DNA of 35,446 nucleotides from JANNAT01 sp031422555 (GTDB lineage Bacteria > Pseudomonadota > Alphaproteobacteria > Rhodobacterales > Rhodobacteraceae): NCBI GenBank assembly GCA_031422555.1, contig JANPLZ010000128.1, forward strand, positions 1 through 35,446. The letters run 5' to 3'. Position numbers and translations under genes: made by a program. This document shows positions 14,401-21,507 of this stretch, piece by piece. The notes beneath the pieces were generated by a model. The model saw only the letters and a program-made list of their open reading frames with translations. It was not told the origin of the DNA and made no database searches. Each line of letters opens with the position of its first letter. Position 1 is the stretch's first letter.

Positions 14401-14966
14401 GCCGCTGTGGTGGGCATAGGGCGCATGGTAGCCACCAATTCGGCCACTGTGATGCCGAATTTGGTAAACTGGCTGCGATTCATGATGGTGCCATTCTCGG
14501 CCAGATACATCCAGTCATTCACCTTTAACACATGCCCCCCCGACGCGGCTGGCAGCCTGATATTATACCGCATCTGGGCAATCGGCCCCGATACAAATCC
14601 CTTCCCAGTGCCGACCAGATCATCGGCTTCGGCCTTCAGCGTGCCGTCATTGCCATACGTCAACCGCCACTGCCGCACTTGGCTGTCGCCGTTGCTGTAG
14701 TGGAAGATTTCATTCAATACCCCGCAATTGCCGTCCCAGACGCCTTCCATCTTGGCCACAAACCGCGACGACACCCGCCCCAAAGGCCCGTAGATCACGC
14801 CTTCGCACAGGATCGGACCGTTCAGATGGGTGCGCGGATCAAACCCCGGGACTTGTCCGGCAAAGTCTGACGGCTTTTGCGTGTGAAAGCCGGTCAGGCG
14901 CATTTTCGCGATCAGCACAACCAAGGCGGTGGCGACAGCCATCAGGGCGGCAAGTAAAGGCGTCAT
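14397..14966 (-). CDS. DUF3833 family membrane-anchored protein
   Basis: The 189-residue protein has an N-terminal hydrophobic helix (about 3-22) and a DUF3833 domain. It contains the FVAKMEGVWDGNCGVLNEIFHYSNGDSQVRQW stretch (spread over about 68-100), GTGKGFVSGPIAQMRYNI and the VNDWMYLAENGTIMNRSQFTKFGI region typical of the family. The function is unestablished; the fold is probably a lipocalin-like beta-barrel facing the periplasm. It starts 3 bp after the transporter gene stops and overlaps the SDR gene by 4 bp, so it is firmly part of the operon. It corresponds to the hypothetical gene at the RSP_1088 position in R. sphaeroides. Confidence 0.82.
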   Translation of the reverse strand: MTPLLAALMAVATALVVLIAKMRLTGFHTQKPSDFAGQVPGFDPRTHLNGPILCEGVIYGPLGRVSSRFVAKMEGVWDGNCGVLNEIFHYSNGDSQVRQWRLTYGNDGTLKAEADDLVGTGKGFVSGPIAQMRYNIRLPAASGGHVLKVNDWMYLAENGTIMNRSQFTKFGITVAELVATMRPMPTTAA

Positions 14967-14969
14967 AAG

Positions 14970-16241
14970 TCATGCTTTCTCAAAAGGAATAAAGGTTAGC
15001 AACAGCAGCGCAATCGCCTTCAACGCGCAGGGCACCGCTGCATACAGCAGTGATAAAACCCCCAGAACCGCCGGGCTGTTTTCGCCACCCGAAGTAAAAC
15101 CCGCCCATTGCAACGCGGGCAGCAGTGTTGCCGCCGCAAGCGCCAGAGACAGTTTAGAGACAAACGACCACAGGCCAAACCCGGCACCTTCGTTGCCCAG
15201 GTCGGCCAGACGGCGGGCGAAAATTGCGGGCAACAACACCATATCGGCCCCCAACGCCGCCCCCGAGGCCGCCGAAATCAGCCCAAACGCCAACCACTGC
15301 CCGGTTCCCAACCCGTAGGCCCACAGAAAGCTGACAATCGCCAAAGCCATTCCCGCCAACAGAATCTGCTTTTCGCCGTAAACCTGTCCGGCTTTGCTCC
15401 ACATCGGGGCGGTGATCGCGGCGCTAAGAAAGAATACCAGCAAATAGGCCCCGGCGGCATACGGCAGACCAAGGCGACTTTCGACAAAAAACAAAAACAG
15501 CGTTGATGTCACTGCAACCGGGGCGGCGTTGATCAGCGCCAACAGCAGCAGTCGTCGCGCGGTCGGATCGGCGAGTGCGGGGCGAAACACCGCAAAAACG
15601 GACGCAGGTGGTTGTGCGCTGATGGTATAGCCACCACGCCACGCACGGTGCATCGCAAACGTCGCGGTCAGGGCCAACAGCGCAAATCCAACGGCAAATC
15701 CGACAAATGGCGCTTCAAACGCAGCGCCCAATACCACCGGGGCGACGGCGGCTAAGGAAACCCCGATCAACGACCCGGTTTCGCGCCACCCCGCCAGCCG
15801 CAGATGCCCGCGACCGCCAAGTTGCGCCGCAAGTTCAACGCCTTGGGCGTAGAACACGATGGTCAGGAACGAAAACGCCGAAAACAATCCGGTCAGCGTG
15901 ATGGCAAACCACAGCAATGGCGCGATCGGTGGCACGATGGCAAACAACCCCACCATCGACACGATCAAGACCCCCACCGACCAGATCACCCAAGTCGCCC
16001 GGCGGGCGCGGGTAACTTCGGCCAACCATCCAAAAAGCGGATCCTGCACCACATCAATCAACCGCAGCAGCGCCAGAACACCGCCCAACGTGGCAAGGTT
16101 GACCCCATAGCTGTCGACATAAAATTTTGGTGCATGGATATAAATTGGCAAGCCTGCGGCGGCGATCATCGCGGCAAACAACGACCACGGCCACAACACC
16201 GGGACTGGGGCCGGCGTCTTGGCAACTGCGGCGGCGCTCAC
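14970..16241 (-). CDS. MFS transporter, GPH/sugar-cation symporter type
   Basis: The 423-residue protein has about twelve hydrophobic segments and belongs to the glycoside-pentoside-hexuronide (MFS_2) branch. The DPLFGWLAEVTRARRATWVIWS loop after helix 2 is the family motif, and GWRETGSLIGVSLAA is another conserved region. The substrate is unknown; relatives include lipid and sugar symporters, and the operon suggests a lipid-related ligand. The start is GTG 16241 in a GTGA overlap with the DUF1365 gene. It is the counterpart of the RSP_1089 position. Confidence 0.87.
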   Translation of the reverse strand: MSAAAVAKTPAPVPVLWPWSLFAAMIAAAGLPIYIHAPKFYVDSYGVNLATLGGVLALLRLIDVVQDPLFGWLAEVTRARRATWVIWSVGVLIVSMVGLFAIVPPIAPLLWFAITLTGLFSAFSFLTIVFYAQGVELAAQLGGRGHLRLAGWRETGSLIGVSLAAVAPVVLGAAFEAPFVGFAVGFALLALTATFAMHRAWRGGYTISAQPPASVFAVFRPALADPTARRLLLLALINAAPVAVTSTLFLFFVESRLGLPYAAGAYLLVFFLSAAITAPMWSKAGQVYGEKQILLAGMALAIVSFLWAYGLGTGQWLAFGLISAASGAALGADMVLLPAIFARRLADLGNEGAGFGLWSFVSKLSLALAAATLLPALQWAGFTSGGENSPAVLGVLSLLYAAVPCALKAIALLLLTFIPFEKA

Positions 16242-16990
16242 CGCGATACCTCATCCACGGGCGGCACCGGCGGGGCGCGATAGCTGGCGCCTTTGAAAAA
16301 CAATTTCAGCGCCTGCCAATGGATCAGCGCCAACACCCGCCGCGATCCAAATGGACGACGCAGGCAAGCCGCCAGAATTGCCCGATTGGTCAGCGGCATC
16401 CGCCGTCCCGTCAGTGTGGCAATCAACCCGCCCGCGCCAGCGGTATAGTCGATCCAGATGCCAATGCGGTCGGGCCGGATATCAAAGCGAAACTGGTAGC
16501 CACCCGCGACAGGTTGAAACGGCGAGACGTGAAAGATTTTCTGTGCGGCCAAGGTGTCTTCGCGGGCAATCGCCGCCCGGTCTTCGCGGTGGCACAGATA
16601 CGAATGACGCTCTCCAAATGTATTTGACACTTCGGCAATCACCACGCGCAGCGCGTCTTGCCGATCATAACACAGCCAGAACGACACCGGATTAAACACA
16701 TGCCCCAACACGCGCGGCTGGGCCAACAACTCTATCCGGGCTTGCCCCGGCAAATTATGGTTCAGCAACACCTTGCGCACCCACGCGACCCCCTGCCCCG
16801 CCTTGGGCGAACCACCATGATCTGCATCATGCAGCGACGTCAGATTTCCACGATTGCGCGAAAACAGCGTCGGCCCCACGGCTGTTTCGGGGTTCAAAAG
16901 CACATAGTCCACGCCGTAACTGAACCGGTTATCGACCGACCCTTTGCGGCCATGAAAGGTTGTGCCTTGAATATGATCGACCCCTGTCAT
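16238..16990 (-). CDS. DUF1365 family protein
   Basis: The 250-residue protein is a full DUF1365 member. The NRFSYGVDYVLLNPE start, LFSRNRGNLTSLHDADHGG, LLAQPRVLGHVFNPVSFWLCYD and VVIAEVSNTFGERHSYLC are all family signatures. It has no known catalytic fold assignment that I can defend. In R. sphaeroides the equivalent protein (RSP_1090) is reported to affect the singlet-oxygen/sigma-E response together with the adjacent FAD oxidoreductase, and such genes elsewhere accompany cyclopropane or modified fatty-acid clusters. It overlaps the upstream oxidoreductase by 4 bp (ATGA) and the transporter by 4 bp. Confidence 0.9.
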   Translation of the reverse strand: MTGVDHIQGTTFHGRKGSVDNRFSYGVDYVLLNPETAVGPTLFSRNRGNLTSLHDADHGGSPKAGQGVAWVRKVLLNHNLPGQARIELLAQPRVLGHVFNPVSFWLCYDRQDALRVVIAEVSNTFGERHSYLCHREDRAAIAREDTLAAQKIFHVSPFQPVAGGYQFRFDIRPDRIGIWIDYTAGAGGLIATLTGRRMPLTNRAILAACLRRPFGSRRVLALIHWQALKLFFKGASYRAPPVPPVDEVSR

Positions 16991-18282
16991 GCCGCTTTGG
17001 CAACCCCGCCACGCGCCAGCATCAACTGAGCCACGTCAACGGCGCTGCCAAAACCGTCTTCGTGAAAGCCGTTTTTCATCCATGCCCCGCAATACCACGT
17101 GTTGCGCGCACCATTCATCGCCCGCACTTGCCCTTGGGCGGCCACCGCCGCGAAATCGTAAACCGGGTGACGAAAGCTGACCTGATCATAAATCAACTCT
17201 TGCCGGATCGGACTGTTGGAATTCAGCGTCACAAACAGCGGATCGTCTTTAGGGATGGGTTGCAGTGAATTCATCCAGTAGGTCAGATCAATTTTGTCGC
17301 TCTGTGCGCCGGCCGGTTCGGTATACACCCACGAGGCCCAGCATTTGCGCGATTTTGGCATGACGTTTGCATCGGCATGCAGCACGGCGGAATTGGACTG
17401 ATAGCGCACCGCCCCCAGCGCGCGACGTTCCTCGGGGGTGGGATCAGACAACAGCATTAACGCATCATCGGAATGCGCCGCCAACACCACGTCGTCAAAC
17501 TGTTCCCATTCCCCGCCAACCGCGCGGACGTAGGCAAAACCGGCTTCGCGTTTTATCCCGGCAATCGGGGTGGCAAGCCGCAGATCAACCTTCTGGCGCA
17601 GCAATTCTGATTGCAACCGGCGAACATATTCGATCGACCCGCCACGCACGGTGAACCATTGGTGTTGACCGGTCAGGCTCATCAAGGCGTGATTCTTGAA
17701 AAATCGGATCAGGGCCTGGGCTGGAAAGTTTAGAATACCCGCGCTGGGCGTTGACCAGATCGCCGCCGACAGCGGCAAGATATAATAGTCGCGAAACCAC
17801 GGCCCGGTGCCAAGATTATCCAGCAAACTGCCGATGGTCAGGTCCGGGTCATTGGCCGCAGCCACGGCATGCTTGTTGAAATACAAAATGTCCCGGCACA
17901 TCCGCAAAAACGCGGGGTTCACCAGATTGCTTCGCTGCGCAAACAGCGCATCGACCGAGGCCAACGCATATTCCAACCAACCCCCGCGGATCGACGCCCC
18001 AAAGCTCATGCTGCTTTTCGCGACGGGGACGTTCAGCTTTTCAAACAAGGCCACCAGATGGGGGTAGTTCACGCGATTGTAGACGATAAAGCCGGTATCC
18101 ACAGGTTGATCGCCGCGCTTGCCCGCAAGCACCGTTCGCGCGTGACCACCCAGTCGAGCTTCGGCCTCAAACAACGCCACATGGCAGTCATCCGCCAACA
18201 AATGCGCCGCAGCCATCCCCGAGATGCCGCCGCCAACAACGGCAACGCGACGGATGGGATTGAACGGGTCAAGCAGCGGCAT
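16987..18282 (-). CDS. FAD-dependent amine-oxidase-family oxidoreductase, first gene of sigma-E operon
   Basis: The 431-residue protein has an N-terminal dinucleotide-binding motif VAVVGGGISGMAAAHLL (about 13-29), followed by FEAEARLGGHA. This is the layout of flavin amine oxidases and of the proteins annotated as involved in cyclopropane fatty-acid synthesis. The DTGFIVYNRVNYPHLVALF and WCGAWMKNGFHEDGFGSA segments near the two ends are also characteristic. ATG 18282 has TAAGGA 7 bases upstream, and a sigma-E-like promoter precedes it by about 30 bases. It corresponds to R. sphaeroides RSP_1091, reported to act on fatty acids and to influence ChrR turnover; I infer a similar acyl-chain desaturation or oxidation role. 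I give no gene symbol because I cannot confirm the orthology. Confidence 0.9.
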   Translation of the reverse strand: MPLLDPFNPIRRVAVVGGGISGMAAAHLLADDCHVALFEAEARLGGHARTVLAGKRGDQPVDTGFIVYNRVNYPHLVALFEKLNVPVAKSSMSFGASIRGGWLEYALASVDALFAQRSNLVNPAFLRMCRDILYFNKHAVAAANDPDLTIGSLLDNLGTGPWFRDYYILPLSAAIWSTPSAGILNFPAQALIRFFKNHALMSLTGQHQWFTVRGGSIEYVRRLQSELLRQKVDLRLATPIAGIKREAGFAYVRAVGGEWEQFDDVVLAAHSDDALMLLSDPTPEERRALGAVRYQSNSAVLHADANVMPKSRKCWASWVYTEPAGAQSDKIDLTYWMNSLQPIPKDDPLFVTLNSNSPIRQELIYDQVSFRHPVYDFAAVAAQGQVRAMNGARNTWYCGAWMKNGFHEDGFGSAVDVAQLMLARGGVAKAA

Positions 18283-18311
18283 TCGATTTTCCTTATCAAA
18301 ACGTGTCTAAA

Positions 18312-18338
18312 ATACGTTCGGCTGATCACATCGGATCA
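18312..18338 (-). promoter_or_regulatory. Putative sigma-E promoter of the five-gene operon
   Basis: Read on the minus strand, TGATCC (18338-18333) is separated by exactly 16 bases from CGTAT (18316-18312), which places the start of transcription about 25 bases before the ATG at 18282. The pair of elements fits the ECF group that includes R. sphaeroides RpoE. The divergent rpoE gene carries the same architecture. Confidence 0.75.
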
Positions 18339-18403
18339 ATTTGCATACGGGGTTACAAACTTCCAGCACCCGCGGCGATCAAGCGATCTGCCGAACGGGA
18401 ATG

Positions 18404-18430
18404 TGATCCAATCGGCCAGAGCTGGCGTAA
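18404..18430 (+). promoter_or_regulatory. Putative autoregulated sigma-E promoter of rpoE-chrR
   Basis: TGATCC (18404-18409), 16 bases, then CGTAA (18426-18430). The spacing and -35 are identical to the divergent operon promoter, indicating positive autoregulation. The expected transcription start is around 18437, which is relevant to the choice of the rpoE start codon. Confidence 0.75.
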
Positions 18431-18542
18431 GCAGTTTATGAACCTTGACGCGCCCCTTCTTGACCGTTCCTATGCCCCTGCACTGGGCAGGCGCAGCGTT
18501 GACGCTGCAGCAACCGGCGCGCGCAGTGAAGGACGGGCTGGG

Positions 18543-19088
18543 GTGTCATCAGACAAAGTTGAGGTTGACTGGGCAGGGCTGCTTATTGCAGTGCGCGATT
18601 TTCAGGACAAAACCGCATTTGCGCAGATTTTTCGCCACTTTGCCCCGCGCGTAAAAGGGTTCCTGATGAAGTCAGGCACGGATGCTGCCTTGGCGGAAGA
18701 ATGTGCGCAGGACGTGATGGCGACCTTGTGGCAAAAGGCGCATTTGTTCGATCCATCGCGGGCGTCGGTGGCCACTTGGGTGTTCACAATCGCCCGGAAC
18801 CGCCGCATTGATGTGGCCCGCCGGGCGCGCCGCCCTGAACCCGAAATTCTTGATTGGGGCCCGGAAGGCGAACCCGATCAAGCCGATGTTTATGAAATTG
18901 CCCAAGAAACCAAACGTCTGACCGATGCTTTGGCAGGACTTCCCGAAAAACAAAAAGCGCTGATCCAGCGCGCCTTTTACGGTGATCTTTCGCACAGCGA
19001 AATCGCCGCCGAGACTGGTCTGCCCTTGGGCACGATCAAATCCCGGATCAGACTGGCGCTGGACCGGTTGCGACAAACGATGAGCTGA
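18543..19088 (+). CDS. rpoE: ECF sigma factor RpoE (ChrR-controlled, singlet-oxygen type)
   Basis: The sigma factor contains region 2 (FAQIFRHFAPRVKGFLMKSGTD through WVFTIARNRRIDVARRARR) and region 4 with the helix-turn-helix HSEIAAETGLPLGTIKSRIRLALDRLR. I choose GTG 18543 (181 residues) because GAAGGA lies 9 bases upstream, and the N-terminus then matches the short lead usual before region 2. ATG 18438 would add 35 residues, lacks a Shine-Dalgarno and coincides with the predicted transcription start, so it would be leaderless. The adjacent chrR gene encodes its zinc anti-sigma partner. In R. sphaeroides this sigma factor is released on exposure to singlet oxygen and activates photooxidative defence genes. 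The gene follows its own putative promoter. Confidence 0.93.
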   Translation: MSSDKVEVDWAGLLIAVRDFQDKTAFAQIFRHFAPRVKGFLMKSGTDAALAEECAQDVMATLWQKAHLFDPSRASVATWVFTIARNRRIDVARRARRPEPEILDWGPEGEPDQADVYEIAQETKRLTDALAGLPEKQKALIQRAFYGDLSHSEIAAETGLPLGTIKSRIRLALDRLRQTMS

Positions 19089-19100
19089 GGCACCCAGAAC

Positions 19101-19760
19101 ATGTCTATGACGATACGGCACCACCTGACCGACCCTTTGTTGATTGCCTATGCGGCGGGCAATCTGCCCGAAGCCTTTGGGCTGGCCATAGCGACCCATG
19201 TGTCGATGTGCGACGAGTGTCGCGCGCGGCTGTGCGCCTTTGAAGCGGTGGGCGGTGCAGTGATTGACACCTTGGAAAGCGTTGAGATGGCCGATGGCAG
19301 CCTAGAGGCCGTCATGGCCCGCGCCAGCATGGTGGACCGCGTGGCAGTGCCGCCGACTGTGCGGGCGCGGAAATCATCGGGGGCCGTGCCGTCGCCGCTG
19401 ACAGACTATGTCGGCAGCGATTTTACGGCAGTGAAATGGCGGCCTTTAGGCATGGGGGTGCGGCAGGCGATCTTGAAAACCGGGCCGGGGGCGTCGGCGC
19501 GACTGTTGTATATCCCGGCGGGCCAGGCGATGCCCGACCACGGCCATCGCGGCATGGAATTGACACTGGTGCTGCAAGGGGCGTTCAGCGATGCCGAAGA
19601 TCGTTTTGGTCCGGGTGATATCGAAATTGCCACCGCTGATCTGGAACACACCCCTGTCGCCGAGGCCGGAGTGGCCTGCATATGTCTGGCCGTGACAGAT
19701 GCGCCGTTGCGGTTCATGGGGCTGATCCCGCGGCTGCTGCAGCCATTGTTCCGGATTTAA
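19101..19760 (+). CDS. chrR: ChrR-type zinc anti-sigma factor with cupin domain
   Basis: The 219-residue protein has two zinc modules. The N-terminal anti-sigma domain has His8, His33, Cys37 and Cys40 (HVSMCDEC). The C-terminal cupin has His147, His149, Glu153 and His183. These match the R. sphaeroides ChrR ligands (6/31/35/38 and 141/143/147/177) with constant offsets, so both zinc sites look intact. The N-terminal domain holds RpoE inactive in the cytoplasm and the cupin senses singlet oxygen or its products. ATG 19101 has GAGG 10 bases upstream; ATG 19107 would give the MTIRHH start of the model protein. It begins 12 bp after rpoE, so the pair is co-transcribed. Confidence 0.95.
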   Translation: MSMTIRHHLTDPLLIAYAAGNLPEAFGLAIATHVSMCDECRARLCAFEAVGGAVIDTLESVEMADGSLEAVMARASMVDRVAVPPTVRARKSSGAVPSPLTDYVGSDFTAVKWRPLGMGVRQAILKTGPGASARLLYIPAGQAMPDHGHRGMELTLVLQGAFSDAEDRFGPGDIEIATADLEHTPVAEAGVACICLAVTDAPLRFMGLIPRLLQPLFRI

Positions 19761-19777
19761 TCGCTTGACGGACAAGC

Positions 19778-19802
19778 CCGCGCCAGTTTGATGTTGGCGC
19801 GG
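19778..19802 (+). terminator. Possible terminator between chrR and hutD
   Basis: A perfect 8-bp GC-rich stem, CCGCGCCA/TGGCGCGG, with a 9-base loop lies 17 bases after the chrR stop and 14 bases before the convergent hutD stop. It is followed by ATTAAAT rather than a clean U-tract, so it may act weakly or in both directions. Confidence 0.45.
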
Positions 19803-19816
19803 ATTAAATGGCGCGC

Positions 19817-20341
19817 CTACCCATATAGTTTGACGACAATCACCGGACCACCGGGTGCGATGACAAGTGCCCCGTCGGTGACAATCATATCGTGCCGCGC
19901 CAGTGTTCGTCCGTTAACCGCCGCTTGTTCCAACGCAAACACCACCACTGTGCCACCACCAGCCATGCTTGCCCCGGCGCGGATAACCTGCACTTGCGGC
20001 AAAGCCAGCCCTTGCGCAGTCATCACGTTGAAATCATCCGACGGCGCGGTCACCCCTACCGCACGCACCGCCAGATCACCCGCAAAGGCCACGGGCACCA
20101 ATGGCCGCGCAGCCAAGACCCCCATCGGCCCCTCCAGATCAAAGCCGGGGCCAGAGATTACGGTCAGGTTGCGCTCGATCCCGGCAAAAATTGAAAAATC
20201 GCCGTCTTCGACCACGCTGGCCCGCGACAACCGCCATTTTAGCGCGCCACCGTCGTCAACCCGCAGCATTTCTACGGTTGTCCCCCGGCCATTGGCCCAA
20301 GGCATGCTGCGGTAATCGGCGGCGGTCAGGTGGCGCATCAT
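19817..20341 (-). CDS. HutD/Ves family protein
   Basis: The 174-residue cupin-fold protein has the HutD signatures: MPWANGRGTTVEM near the N-terminus, WRLSRASVVEDGDFSIFAGIERNLTVISGPGF, and a long beta-rich C-terminal half (DDFNVM). HutD proteins often sit with histidine-utilisation genes and may limit that pathway, but none is present here, so the role is open. ATG 20341 overlaps the rmuC stop by 4 bp (ATGA). It is the last gene of the mutL-rmuC run. Confidence 0.85.
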   Translation of the reverse strand: MMRHLTAADYRSMPWANGRGTTVEMLRVDDGGALKWRLSRASVVEDGDFSIFAGIERNLTVISGPGFDLEGPMGVLAARPLVPVAFAGDLAVRAVGVTAPSDDFNVMTAQGLALPQVQVIRAGASMAGGGTVVVFALEQAAVNGRTLARHDMIVTDGALVIAPGGPVIVVKLYG

Positions 20342-21507
20342 TCCGCGGCTTGCGGCCCAAGCGTGGCAATCACCGCCGGGGCCGGTTCGTTTGACAGTTC
20401 TTCGAAATCAAAATTATCTAACCTTCGCGCCCGGCGGCTGGCCTTATCGGATGAGACCTTGATCTCTTCGATATCGCGCGCCGCCTGACCAAAATGGCGG
20501 TCAAGATTGCCCACGCGCTCTACCAGCCGGTCCACATCCTTATACAACTCGCCCAACTCGCGCCGGATCGCGCCTGCCTGCTCGCGCATCCGCGCATCTT
20601 TCAACACCGCCCGCATGGTGTTCAGCGTCGCCATGCAGGTGGTCGGGGACACGATCCAAACCCGGGCCGCAAAACCTTCGCGCACAACCTCGGGATAGTT
20701 TGAATGCAGTTCGGCATAAACCGCCTCGGATGGCAAAAACATCAGCGCGCCATCGGCGGTTTCCCCTTCGATGATGTATTTCTCGGAAATCGCCTTGATA
20801 TGCGCGCGCACCGCTGCCCGCATCATCCGCTGGCCTTCAACCACTTGCGCCGGGGTTTCCGCCCGTCGGAGCGCTTCGTAAGCCTCAAGCGGGAATTTCG
20901 CGTCGATCACGATCGGGCCGGGCGGATTGGGCAGATGCACCAGACAATCGGCACGCTTGCCATTCGAAAGCGTCGCCTGCATCGTATAGGCATCGCTGGG
21001 CAGCGCTTTTTGCACGATGTCATTCAACTGAATTTCGCCAAACGCCCCGCGCGCCTGTTTGTTCGCCAGAATGTCTTGCAGGTTCAACACATTGCCCGAC
21101 AGTTTTTCAATGTTGGCCTGCGCTTTGTCGATGGTTTCCAACCGTTGCTGCAATTCCCCCAGACTGCGCGCGGTGCGGGTAGAGGTGCCGTGCAAGGACT
21201 CGCCCATTTGCCGCGACACTTCGGCCAGCCGTTGCTCCATCAACTGCAACATTGCAGCCTGGCTGACCACTTGGGTTTCCGAGACATGGTGCAGCCCACC
21301 GGCCAGCCGTTCCTGACCATCTGACAGGGATTGCACCCGCTGGCCCAGCCAGCCCAATTCGCGCATCAGCGGATCGGCCATCGTGGCCGACCGTCCCGCC
21401 GCGCGCAAAATCAGGATCAGCAACACCGCCAACACCAAGGCGGCACCCGCGATCACCAAAACCTCGGGGGCGTTCCACGCATAGGTTTGGCCGAAAAGCG
21501 TAATCAT
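20338..21507 (-). CDS. rmuC: DNA recombination protein RmuC
   Basis: The 389-residue protein has a single N-terminal membrane helix (about 13-35), a long coiled-coil region (about 50-140, rich in Gln, Glu and Leu) and the RmuC nuclease-like core. The core includes the FGEIQLNDIVQKALP segment, PIVIDAKFPLEAYEALRRAE with the conserved Asp-x-Lys, and LMFLPSEAVYAELHSNYPEV, which are core motifs of the PD-(D/E)XK-like fold. RmuC limits DNA inversion and recombination at short repeats. It is flanked by mutL and hutD, with 4-bp overlaps on both sides. Confidence 0.93.
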   Translation of the reverse strand: MITLFGQTYAWNAPEVLVIAGAALVLAVLLILILRAAGRSATMADPLMRELGWLGQRVQSLSDGQERLAGGLHHVSETQVVSQAAMLQLMEQRLAEVSRQMGESLHGTSTRTARSLGELQQRLETIDKAQANIEKLSGNVLNLQDILANKQARGAFGEIQLNDIVQKALPSDAYTMQATLSNGKRADCLVHLPNPPGPIVIDAKFPLEAYEALRRAETPAQVVEGQRMMRAAVRAHIKAISEKYIIEGETADGALMFLPSEAVYAELHSNYPEVVREGFAARVWIVSPTTCMATLNTMRAVLKDARMREQAGAIRRELGELYKDVDRLVERVGNLDRHFGQAARDIEEIKVSSDKASRRARRLDNFDFEELSNEPAPAVIATLGPQAAE

